64,000 nucleotides of DNA, taken from the NCBI RefSeq assembly GCF_001984175.1, contig NZ_MTQP01000038.1:25776-89775 (forward strand). The letters are read 5' to 3'. This DNA comes from Saccharothrix sp. ALI-22-I. Its GTDB lineage: Bacteria; Actinomycetota; Actinomycetes; Mycobacteriales; Pseudonocardiaceae. Position 1 is the first letter of the stretch. Every line of letters begins with the position of its first letter. A model generated the notes under the pieces. That model saw only the letters and a program-made list of their open reading frames with translations. It made no database searches and had not been told where the DNA came from. Shown here piece after piece: positions 45,461 to 53,241 of the stretch. The translations under genes were made by a program, and so were the position numbers.

Positions 45461-46672
45461 TCACGGCCCGAGTCGGACTGGGAGCGTCTCCAGCGCGCGA
45501 ATGGACGTGCTGAAGCGCCACCGGAATTCCTCCGCAGGACGAGTCAACGCCATGTTCGGGAACCGTTCGATCAATTCGCGCAGCGCGATCTGCACCTCCA
45601 TACGGGCGAGCCGAGCACCCACGCACGCGTGGATTCCGTTGCCGAAGGCCAGATGCTGCGGTTCGCGGGTGATATCGAAGCGATCCGGGTCCGGGTAGCG
45701 GTTCGGGTCGCGGTGCGCCGAGCTCACCGCCAGCCAGACCTCCTCCCCTGTCGGGATCTCGACCCCGCCGACCGTCACAGGCTCCTTGGTGTGCCTGAGC
45801 ACCGCGTGGACATCGGGACCTTCGAACCGAAGGATCTCCTCCACTGCCGAGGACACCAGGCTCGGGTTCGCTCGCAGCGCCGCCCACTGGTCAGGGTGCT
45901 GCAACAGCGTGAAAACCCCGTTGCCGACGACGTTCACTGTGGTCTCGAAGCCCGCCACCAACAACACGAACAGCGTCGACACGAGTTCGTTCTCGTCGAG
46001 CCGGTCGGTGCCGTCACGCACCTGGATGAGCCAACTGGACAGGTCGTCCGCAGGGGCCCTGCGCTTGCTCGCGATCACCTCGCTCAAGTAGTCAGCGATC
46101 TGGTAAGCGGCCTTGCCAGTACTCTCCTCGTCGTTGCTGAAGTACAGGGCGCCGATCCACGCGCGGAGGTCGTCGCAATGCGAGTCGTCGAGTCCGAGCA
46201 CCTCGCAGAGCACCTGGGCCACGAATGGGTAAGCGAACGCGTCCAACACGTCCACCTCGGGCTTCTCGGCGATCCTGTCGAGGAGCCTCGAGGTGATCAC
46301 ATCGACACGCGAACGCAGAAGCTCGACCCGGCGTGGGGTGAATGCCCAGGTCACCAGCTTGCGCAAGCGCGTGTGCGCCGGCGGATCCAAAGTCAGCATG
46401 GTCTCGGCGAGGACCTTCGGATAGGAGCGCTCGAAAGCATCGAGCGACACGCTTTCAAGAGTCTCCTCACGCCGGAAGTCCTTGCTCAGCCGGGAGTCGG
46501 CGAACGCTGCACGCGCGTCCGCGTAACGGGTGACCACCCATACCTGCTCGCCAGATGCGGTACGCATGCGCTGGACGGGGGTGGCTTCCCGGATCTCCGC
46601 GTACCTGCTGTGCAGGTCCTGCACGAAGTCCTCATCGAAAGTGGGCGTGGTGCGGGCGCTCGACAGTGTCAT
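45461..46672 (-). CDS. Cytochrome P450 (CYP107-like), 403 aa
   Basis: Soluble bacterial P450, probably a tailoring hydroxylase of the polyketide; CYP107 members such as EryF and PikC act on macrolides. The oxygen-activation motif of helix I reads LLVAGFETT (near residue 233), the ExxR is in EEILRFEG, and the heme ligand Cys is in FGNGIHACVG (near 350). All are intact, so it should be catalytic and is not a heme-free helper of the DesVIII/EryCII kind. The ATG at 46672 has GAGG 5 nt upstream. It faces the end of the sugar operon, 75 bp away. It is the last recognisable cluster gene before mobile DNA begins, and probably marks the right edge of the biosynthetic cluster. Confidence 0.92.
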   Translation of the reverse strand: MTLSSARTTPTFDEDFVQDLHSRYAEIREATPVQRMRTASGEQVWVVTRYADARAAFADSRLSKDFRREETLESVSLDAFERSYPKVLAETMLTLDPPAHTRLRKLVTWAFTPRRVELLRSRVDVITSRLLDRIAEKPEVDVLDAFAYPFVAQVLCEVLGLDDSHCDDLRAWIGALYFSNDEESTGKAAYQIADYLSEVIASKRRAPADDLSSWLIQVRDGTDRLDENELVSTLFVLLVAGFETTVNVVGNGVFTLLQHPDQWAALRANPSLVSSAVEEILRFEGPDVHAVLRHTKEPVTVGGVEIPTGEEVWLAVSSAHRDPNRYPDPDRFDITREPQHLAFGNGIHACVGARLARMEVQIALRELIERFPNMALTRPAEEFRWRFSTSIRALETLPVRLGP

Positions 46673-46786
46673 CGCAACCTCGGGTAATCGTCGGCGGTCG
46701 GTCCTGCTACCCGAGTAAACCCCGCTGATCTCCGTCTGTCCCGCCCCGTGCGCCTTTCGGGTCGCTCGATAACCCGAAAGATAGGC

Positions 46787-46996
46787 TGTGCCGCTCGAAA
46801 GTCATCGCTGCTGGTCAAGCGACATGTCTGTACTCGTTGATGAGTCCGCCCAGGATTCGGGTGCGTAGCAGTCTGTGGGTGTCGAGGTCGTGTACGGCGG
46901 TGGGGTGCTGTTGGGCCTCGGGTGGTATTGGTCGCGGGCTTGGTTGGGCCGGTGTCGGTTGTAGTGGTCTTCGTAGATCTTGACTTGCCGTGTGAT
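46787..46996 (-). mobile_element. Fragment of a transposase gene: C-terminal end of an integrase-core IS (copy A)
   Basis: On the minus strand this stretch encodes the end of an integrase-core transposase (KIYEDHYNRHRP, then after a frameshift VHDLDT and ILGGLINEY). The last ~110 bp match 52753-52862 in inverted orientation, and the match continues for about 15 bp into CTGTGCCGCTCGAAA. No 5' part of the gene is present. Confidence 0.8.
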
Positions 46997-47066
46997 CCTC
47001 CCCTGGTTGTACGGAGTCGGGTTACTGGATGATCACTCGTCTCAGTAGCCCGGAGGACAGCCCACG

Positions 47067-47260
47067 ATGCCCAAGCGGTACCCACCCGAGTTCCGGCGCA
47101 AGGTGCTCGACCTGGTCGCGTCCGGCCGCCGTGTCGCGCAGGTCTCGGCGGATCTCGACATCAGCGACCAGACAATCCTCATCTGGCGCCGCTAGGAACT
47201 CGTCGACACCGGGCAACTGCCCGGGACGAGGGGCCGGTCGGTCCAACTCGCGTCCTCGGG
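47067..47260 (+). pseudogene. Dead IS3-family OrfA (helix-turn-helix transposase subunit)
   Basis: The start MPKRYPPEFRRKVLDLV and the helix-turn-helix that follows are the classic N-terminus of IS3-type OrfA. The frame stops after 42 codons at a TAG (47193) where relatives read on through WRRQELVDTGQLPG. The expected residues do follow the stop in the same frame, so this is a nonsense mutation. Similarity fades by about 47260 and no OrfB is present. Confidence 0.75.
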
Positions 47261-47349
47261 TGTCCACGTCCGGCTATCACGACCGGTGGGCCGCGCGCCC
47301 TCGTCGCGGGCGATCCGCATGTCTGCAAGCAGAGAACACACCGAAGCCC

Positions 47350-47535
47350 CATCCACGCTCCGGCAAGCCTCCGACACCGCCGTAGATGAGTTCGCGGGCG
47401 ACCTTCACGAGGCTGCGTCCGGCAATTCGCCGGGCGAGGATCCACCGCACGTGCGGCACCACACCAGGACGGGCGCGAACTTCTGCAGTCGGTGCCCCGC
47501 CGTGCGTACGCCCGAATCTGCTAACAGCCTGCGTT
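47350..47535 (-). pseudogene. Fragment of a second serine recombinase
   Basis: The minus-strand translation contains VVPHVRWILARRIAGRSL and VARELI. This corresponds to the start of the Recombinase domain of the intact neighbour (its PVVKLIFSLRLAGHSAAGIARHLN). The reading frame is broken on both sides, and neither the resolvase domain nor the zinc ribbon is present. Confidence 0.55.
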
Positions 47536-47778
47536 GACGAGCCGACAGCCATAGGTCGGCCCGGCGGCTTACTGCGGATTTCAGTGTCCGGATTAGACGC
47601 TGTCGATTGAAGACCTTGGCCGACGTCTTACAGTGAGGTCACCGCCCATTGTGGACGGTGTGACACTGAAGATCGTCTGTGCTACGTTCTACGTGTGACA
47701 CGTCCCCACGGCGGACGGGGAACACACAAGATCATCGTCGTCTCGGACACATAATTTGCCCCACGATGTAATTCCAGG
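47536..47778. other. Non-coding spacer left of the serine recombinase gene
   Basis: No gene seen. It is AT-richer than its surroundings and contains small dyads such as CCCC-N9-GGGG near 47706 and several GTGTGACAC-like words. It may hold the end of the recombinase transcript or a lost element end; nothing firmer can be said. Confidence 0.35.
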
Positions 47779-49668
47779 TCAGCTGGAAGCTTCGTGGGGC
47801 TTTGTGTTTCCCGACGTCGCTCCGAGCCTACCTGTTGGTCGCTGCTCGTGGGGTGTCTGCCGGCATGAGGGCAGGAGCAGTGGGCGGCGTCCGGCCCTTC
47901 GTGCCACCTGTCGACGGCGGTCGTGGCGGAGTTCGCCTGACGGTGGGTGTTCGTCTCGCCCCGCCCGGGATGCGTCCCGCGAACGGGTGGCGCCGATGGT
48001 GGGGCGGAGCACGGCCTGCCGGTGCCGCCGCTGTGGCACTGAAGGGCGCTTGGGACGGGCCGGTGGCCGGAGAGGCTGGCGCGCGGGGCGGGTTCCACGA
48101 GCCGGTGCGTCGACCTGGCCCGCAGGCGTGTCGGGTTGGTCGGCCTCCGAGGCGGTTGCGTAGCTCAGGGCCAGCAGGAGTTGTCCACCTGCCTCTCCAC
48201 GGTCTTCGCTTCCGGGCAGGTCGTGGACAGGCTGCGGCGTAGGGCGTCTGCGTGGTGTGCGCGCTCGTGGGGTGGTGCCGCGGTCGAGGAGCGTGACGCC
48301 GGTGGCGTCGCAGCGGAAGACGAGCCCGAGGTCGTCGACCAGTCGTGCGGCCTGTTCGGGGCCGGGATTGTCGGCGATGCCCGCGGTGGTGAGGTGTGCG
48401 GCGATGCGGGCCAGCAGGTGGTCCTCGCGCAGGTAGAGGTTGCCCGGCGCGCCCTCCGGTCGGGTGCGGGCGCTGCTGTGGCCGTGACGGCACCGGTAGG
48501 CAGCACGGCCGTGAGAGCGGTGCGAGTCCATCCTCCGCCCACACAACCCACACTGGAGCCTGCCCGCCAAGAGGTAGACGTACTCGCCGCCATCAGCGTC
48601 GGCCCGGCGGGCACTCTGTCTGGCGGCCTGGACGGTCTGGGCGGTGACGAAGTCCTGTTCGGACACCAGCGGTGTGTGGACGATGCAGGTCGAGATCGCC
48701 CACGCGTGCTGCTCGTTGCGGACGCTGGTCCGGCGCCCGCTCGGCGAGCGGGTGGCGCGGTCGGCGCTGGTGCAGTTCCACACCTGGCGGCCGGTGTAGC
48801 GGGGATTGCCCAGGACCTCCACCACCGTGCGCAGCGACCAACCGGAATCGACCCGATGCCCGTCACGCTCCGCGTCCGCACCCGACGGGCTGGGCACGGC
48901 CTGCTCGTTGAGATGGCGGGCGATGCCCGCGGCACTGTGCCCGGCCAGACGTAAGGAGAAGATCAGCTTCACCACTGGCGCCGCGGCCGGGTTCGGCACG
49001 AGCCGCTGCTGCCGCACCCCGCGCCGCGCCAACGCCCGATTCGGATGCGGCCCCGCGTCGACCAGACGGTAGCCGTAGGGCGGTCTACCGCCGAGGTAGC
49101 GGCCCTGCTCGACGGTCTGCATCCGCATGGCGGTGACGACCCGGTGCCGGGAACGCAGCACCTCCGTCTGCGAGCGCATCGCGAGCAACGCCAGCAACGC
49201 CTCGTGCGCGGGATTGCCGAACTCCACCGGCCCTTCGGCCTCGGGCAGCCACAGCTGCACCCCGTACCGCTCCAACACCGCCCGTAACTCCCGCACCTGG
49301 GCGGTGTCGAGGAACGCGCGCTCGTACTCGCCCACCACCACCGCGTCGACCCGGTCCGCGTTCGCCGCGAGGTAGCGCAGCATCGCCGCGGCCCGAGGCC
49401 GCAGATGCCAGGGCACCTGCCGGGAACACCCAGCCTCGAAGTACTCCCCCACGATCCTGCCGTGCCCTCCGGTGAGCCTGCGGGAAACATCCAGCTGCCA
49501 CGCCCGAGAGGTACGCGGGTCCTGGTGCTCGCGGGTGGAAGCGCGACCGTAGAACAAGAACCGCAGACTCCCGACAGGAGCGGCATCCATCGCCAGGATG
49601 CCCGGCGGGATGGCGGCGGCGATCCACTCAGCAAGCGTGTTGGGGCGCGGCGGGGCGAACACCGTCAT
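47779..49668 (-). CDS. Large serine recombinase (resolvase-Recombinase-zinc ribbon), 629 aa
   Basis: DNA strand-exchange enzyme of the large serine recombinase class, which integrates or excises mobile DNA. The N-terminal resolvase domain has the nucleophile Ser in FYGRASTREHQD (near residue 45), and Arg residues of the active site follow (PWHLRPRAAAM). The Recombinase domain spans about 190-330 (GGRPPYGYRL, GHSAAGIARHLNE, NPRYTGRQVWN). A zinc ribbon CGLCGRRM with a second pair CRHGH lies near 375-400. The last ~120 residues are basic and low in structure and may be a frameshifted or junk tail. No matching attachment sites or other phage or element genes are recognisable, so the element it belonged to seems largely lost. 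A fragment of a related recombinase lies just to the left. Confidence 0.85.
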   Translation of the reverse strand: MTVFAPPRPNTLAEWIAAAIPPGILAMDAAPVGSLRFLFYGRASTREHQDPRTSRAWQLDVSRRLTGGHGRIVGEYFEAGCSRQVPWHLRPRAAAMLRYLAANADRVDAVVVGEYERAFLDTAQVRELRAVLERYGVQLWLPEAEGPVEFGNPAHEALLALLAMRSQTEVLRSRHRVVTAMRMQTVEQGRYLGGRPPYGYRLVDAGPHPNRALARRGVRQQRLVPNPAAAPVVKLIFSLRLAGHSAAGIARHLNEQAVPSPSGADAERDGHRVDSGWSLRTVVEVLGNPRYTGRQVWNCTSADRATRSPSGRRTSVRNEQHAWAISTCIVHTPLVSEQDFVTAQTVQAARQSARRADADGGEYVYLLAGRLQCGLCGRRMDSHRSHGRAAYRCRHGHSSARTRPEGAPGNLYLREDHLLARIAAHLTTAGIADNPGPEQAARLVDDLGLVFRCDATGVTLLDRGTTPRARTPRRRPTPQPVHDLPGSEDRGEAGGQLLLALSYATASEADQPDTPAGQVDAPARGTRPARQPLRPPARPKRPSVPQRRHRQAVLRPTIGATRSRDASRAGRDEHPPSGELRHDRRRQVARRAGRRPLLLPSCRQTPHEQRPTGRLGATSGNTKPHEASS

Positions 49669-49811
49669 GGCGCGGTCCTTGACTCGGGACGGGGTGTTGG
49701 ATGCCGAAGTGACGAGGCATCCACGCCGCGATGACGAGGGATTCCGGAGATACGCCCGGATGGACTAGTCACGCGGAACGACGATCGGCATCCAAGAACG
49801 GACGATCGGTA

Positions 49812-49982
49812 ATGCTCAGCAATCTTCGCAAGACTGCTGTTGTGACCGTCGCGGCGGGCGCCGTCGCCGCTCTCGTCGCCGCCCCGGCGCATGCCTCGGT
49901 GGCATCGGCCCAGTTGCGGTTCTGCAACAACAAGACCTGGACCGAGTGGGCGGACCTGTCAGCCGAGGCGGACGGCGTCTGA
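49812..49982 (+). CDS. Short putative secreted peptide (56 aa)
   Basis: MLSNLRKTAVVTVAAGAVAA begins a clear Sec signal peptide: two basic residues, a long Ala/Val core and an AHA-S cleavage site near residue 30. The mature part would be only about 27 residues, with one Cys (RFCNNKTW) and a TWTEWADL segment. I do not recognise the family. It may be the stump of a longer secreted protein cut by a frameshift or deletion, since the next 75 bp hold no continuation in this frame. It lies divergent from the serine recombinase. Confidence 0.5.
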   Translation: MLSNLRKTAVVTVAAGAVAALVAAPAHASVASAQLRFCNNKTWTEWADLSAEADGV

Positions 49983-50057
49983 ACACCGCCTGGCCGTTGG
50001 GCGAATCGCTTACCCGCTCCAGCCGCCGGCGGTCCGGGACGAGGCGCCGTCGGTCGC

Positions 50058-50365
50058 TCACCAGTCGCGGGTGGTGATCATTTTCTCCACGTCCGCGTCC
50101 GTGAACCCGTAGGCCGAGGCGACGAACCCGAACTCCTCGGCGATCGCCTCCCGCGCGACCGTCTCGATTTCACTTCCGGCTGCATCGAACTCCGCTTGGA
50201 GCAGGTTGAACTCCTCCGTCGCGGCCTGGGTCAGCACATACAGGGCCGCCGTATCCGACGGCTCCTCGGCCTCGATCCGCTCGCACAGCCGCAACAGGAT
50301 CGCCCGGCCCTTGTCGACGACGTGATCGGGGAAGTACGAGTCCGCGTACCGGTAGTTTGTTAAGG
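50058..50365 (-). pseudogene. N-terminally truncated DUF5713-like gene
   Basis: The readable protein, from NYRYADSYFPDHVVDKG through LCERIEAEEP and ATEEFNLLQAEF to DADVEKMITTRDW, resembles recalled members of DUF5713, a small actinobacterial family of unknown function. The frame is open up to about 50385, but family resemblance stops near 50356 and no start codon is available there, so the first residues have been lost, probably in the rearrangement that brought the neighbouring mobile DNA. A start at the TTG at 50294 would leave only a C-terminal stub. Confidence 0.6.
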
Positions 50366-50687
50366 CGGGATGTAAAGATTCAGTGTATGTCCATTAGCGA
50401 CGGTGTCGAGCAAGGTCTGCAACTCCGCGGGCGGGGGCCTGTCTGACCACGCTCGCCAGTAGCGCTGAAGCAATCTCCAGGGGGCCAGCCAGCCACGGAC
50501 TCGCCGTAGAGCGCGTGGCCAGGACGGGCGCAGGATCGTTCTGTCCGCTGTGGACTCCGCGGTGGATCCCCCTCTCTCCCCGGTCCGGTCGTGTGGCCGG
50601 GACCGGCCGCTGCCCCACAGGGTCCGGTGCCACCGGTGCCGGATCGGCGAACCAGGTGTTCCAGCAGAAGGCGAACGCACAATTGAC
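50366..50687. other. Unassigned stretch before the integrase-core IS
   Basis: Open frames exist on the minus strand, one ending in QTLLDTVANGHTLNLYIPP, but no product is recognisable and no start or binding site is convincing. It is probably a remnant of a gene interrupted by the IS. Confidence 0.35.
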
Positions 50688-50769
50688 CTGTGGGGTGCCA
50701 GAACTCTGCATTGGGGCGCTGAGCTGCGGCGGTCATGCATCATGGACGGTAGGGGCATGATCGTGAGGC

Positions 50770-51825
50770 GTGGCGTTACGACTGCTGTACCTGATCTTCG
50801 TTCGACTCGTCGGCCGGCTGGTTCTGCTCGGCCGGTCATCGGCGGCCAAGGACGTGGAGTTGCTGGTGTTGCGCCACGAGGTCGCCGTGCTGCGCCGGAC
50901 CAACCCTCGCCCGCGGTTGGACCGGGCCGATCGCGCGGTGCTCGCCGCGTTGGTGCGACGCCTACCCGACCGGTTACGGCGACACCGGTCGGTGACGCCG
51001 GGCACCGTCCTGCGATGGCACCGACACCTCATCGCGAAGAAGCGGACCTACCCGAACCGCACCGGCCGACCGCCGATCGACGACACCCTCGTGGCGTTGA
51101 TCGAGCGGATGGTCCAGGAGAACGCCGGGTGGGCCACCGCCGAATCCAAGGCGAACTGCTCAAACTCGGCCACCGAGTAGCCGCCTCAACCGTCCGCCGC
51201 GTGCTCAAGCGCCTGCGGGTACCACCCGCGCCCCAGCGCGACACCGACACCTCGTGGCGACGATTCCTACACACCCAGGCCGCGAGCATGTCGACCTGCG
51301 ACTTCTTCCACGTCGACTGCACGGTCACCCTCAAACGGGTTCACGTGTTCTTCGTGATCGAAGTCGCCACCCGCCACGTCCACATCCTCGGCACCACCAC
51401 CAACCCCGCCGGAGCCTGGACCACCTGACAAGCCCGCAACCTACTCATGGACCTCGGCGACCGCACCGACGACTTCCGGTTCCTCATCCGAGACCGGGCC
51501 GGCCAGTTCACCGCCTCGTTCGACGCGGTCCTCGCCGACGCCGGCATCCAGGTCGTGAAGATCCCACCACGGTGTCCGCGAGCCAACCGCTACCCCGAAC
51601 GGTTCGCAGGCACCGCCAGACGCGAAGCCACCGACCGACTGCTCATCCTCAACGAACACCACCTGAGAACAGTGCTCGACCACTACGCGGCCCACTACAA
51701 CCACCGCCGACCCCACCGGGCGTTACAGCTCGCACCACCCGATCGCAGGGCCGGACCGCACGTCGACACGCCGCCGACCCATCCTCGGCGGCCTGATCAA
51801 CAAGTACGAACCCGCAGCCGCTTAG
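50770..51825 (+). pseudogene. Inactivated integrase-core (DDE) transposase
   Basis: Starts at a GTG with [17 protein letters not shown], followed by [14 protein letters not shown], the usual N-terminus of actinobacterial integrase-core transposases. The gene is dead in three ways: a frameshift near 51150 (frame 1 to frame 0, before [17 protein letters not shown]), an in-frame TGA at 51426 just before QARNLLMDL, and a second frameshift near 51775 that restores ILGGLINKY at the C-terminus. The core Asp (FFHVDCTVT) and the C-terminal HYNHRRPHRAL are still readable. Confidence 0.85.
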
Positions 51826-52717
51826 ACCGCATCTCATTTGGGCGTGTTCCAGGCAGGCGATATCGTTGATCAACGATGAGCGATGTGGAGAAGAGGTGCC
51901 CGGAGCCGTTGTGGCTGCTGGTGCGCCCGCTGTTGCCGGATGCGCCGCAACGCCACCAGGGCGGAGGTCGACGCCGGCTGGACGACCGCGCGGTACTGGC
52001 CGCGATCCTGTACGTGCTGCAGACCGGCTGCGCCTGGTCGGCGCTGCCGACCTCGTTCGGAATCAGCCGCCCCACCGCGCACCGCCGGTTCACCGAGTGG
52101 GTCGAGGCGGAGGTCTTCACCCGACTGCACCGGACGCTGCTGGACCTGCTGGGCACCGCCGGGGCGATCGACTGGTCACGCGCGTCGGTGGACAGCATGC
52201 ACGTCCGCGCGGTCAAAGGGGGGACCTGACCGGGCCCAGTCCGGTGGACCAGGGCAAGCCAGGCTCGAAGATCCACGCGATGAGCGAGCGGGGCGGTATT
52301 CCGCTGACGGTGGTCGTCTCCGCGGCCAACCGCAACGACCACCTGGAGTTGGAGCCCGTGGTCGACGCCGTCGGGCCGGTCAGGGGACCGGTCGGGCGGC
52401 CTCGTCGTCGGCCGCGCAAGCTGCACGCGGACAAGGGCTATGACTACCCGGTCTGCCGGAAAGGGCCGCGTCGGCGGGGCGCCGTCGCCCGGATCGCCCG
52501 CCGGGGCATCGAGTCGGCCAGGCGATTGGGTCGCCACCGGTACGTCATCGAACGGACCCTGGAGTGGGTTTCCCGGTTCCGGCGGCTGGCGCGCCGCTAC
52601 GAACGCAAGGCCGCCCACTTCACGGCATTCGCCCAGCTCGCCTGCGCGGTGATCTGCTATCGCCGAGCTACCAAGCTGGATCTGCTGACGCACAACAACC
52701 CCAAATGAGATGCGGTC
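51825..52717 (+). mobile_element. IS5-family (IS427-group-like) insertion sequence, apparently intact, 893 bp
   Basis: Perfect 18-bp terminal inverted repeats, GACCGCATCTCATTTGGG at 51825-51842 and its reverse complement at 52700-52717. They are flanked by a direct TTA duplication at 51822-51824 and 52718-52720, which fits the TNA target choice of this group. The element sits in the last codons of the older transposase gene, so it is the younger insertion. Confidence 0.92.
51876..52708 (+). CDS. IS5-family transposase made by programmed -1 frameshift
   Basis: DDE transposase. OrfA begins MSDVEKRCPEPLWLLV and ends at a TGA at 52227-52229. A second frame, one base back, continues with GPSPVDQGKPGSKIH to the stop at 52706. 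The frames join at the run AAAGGGGGG (52215-52223), a standard slippery site in this IS group, so a fused protein of about 277 aa is expected rather than a pseudogene. Catalytic residues are readable: Asp in SVDSMHVRA, Asp in LHADKGYD and Glu in RYVIERTLEW. It is the only transposase in the window that looks functional. Confidence 0.85.
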
Positions 52718-52752
52718 TTAACACAGGTCAGAGGCAGAATCCCTACTTCTGG

Positions 52753-52877
52753 CACCCCACAGCCGCGGTACACGACCTCGACACCCGCAGACCGCTGCGC
52801 ACCCGCATCCTGGGCGGACTCATCAACGAGTACAGACATGCCGGTTGACCAGCAGCGATGACTTTTCGAGCGGCACA
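52753..52877 (+). mobile_element. Fragment of a transposase gene: C-terminal end of an integrase-core IS (copy B)
   Basis: Encodes HPTAAVHDLDTRRPLRTRIL and GGLINEYRHAG ending at 52848, then CAGCAGCGATGAC and a GAGCGGCACAG end. It is an inverted near-copy of 46787-46900. It abuts the right terminal repeat of the dead IS on one side and cuts the gene fragment to its right. Confidence 0.75.
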
Positions 52878-53241
52878 GGTGCAGCGCCTTGCTTCCGAGC
52901 ATCTCCAGCGGTGATACGTCGTCTGTGCTGTACAGCAGCGTCTGCATGCATAGTTCGAGAGACGCCAGTGCCCACGTTGCTGGCTCGGCCAGGTCGAAAA
53001 GCATCGGCCCGGTCTGTCTGTGGAGGACGTCTCCACGCTCGAAGACGTTGAGTTGGTCGCCTCTGGCGTCGGCGTGGATCTCGTGGTTGGCCCAGCTGTA
53101 GTGGCCGCGCAGGTGGGCGACCTTGACCAGCTTCTCCAGTTGGGCGAAGTTCGGGCGCCGCAGTCCGCCCACGCCGGAGGCCCAGCCGTAGGACTCCTTG
53201 TAGTCGGTGCCGAACCTGGCGGGCGGGTCGCGGGAGGTCGC
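52878..53241 (-). pseudogene. C-terminal-region fragment, DUF5677-like
   Basis: The minus-strand frame reads FGTDYKESYGWAS, RRPNFAQLEKLVKV, HYSWANHEIHADARG and, further on, ATWALASLELCMQTLL. This resembles recalled DUF5677 proteins, a family of unknown function often seen near mobile and defence genes; the match is from memory. It begins directly after the stop codon of the trypsin-NACHT gene, in the same frame and with no start codon of its own. It ends at the transposase fragment, so both ends are lost. Confidence 0.5.

Larger units (their letters stand above)
50688..52762 (+). mobile_element. Decayed integrase-core insertion sequence, split by an IS5-family element
   Basis: The 16-bp sequence CTGTGGGGTGCCAGAA at 50688-50703 recurs inverted at 52747-52762, giving likely terminal repeats. 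Between them lies a broken transposase gene (50770-51825), interrupted at its very end by an 893-bp IS5-family insertion. The IS family (IS3 or IS481 kind) was not decided. Confidence 0.6.

Noticed and set aside
38171..46672. Identity as the spinosyn cluster
   Set aside because: The forosamine enzymes are SpnO/N/Q/R/S-like, but the PKS module order, the flavin epoxidase and the absence of rhamnose methyltransferases and cyclisation genes do not fit spinosyn.
45461..46672. P450 as a heme-free DesVIII/EryCII-type helper of the glycosyltransferase
   Set aside because: The heme Cys motif FGNGIHACVG, ExxR and AGFETT are all intact, so it should be a normal oxygenase.
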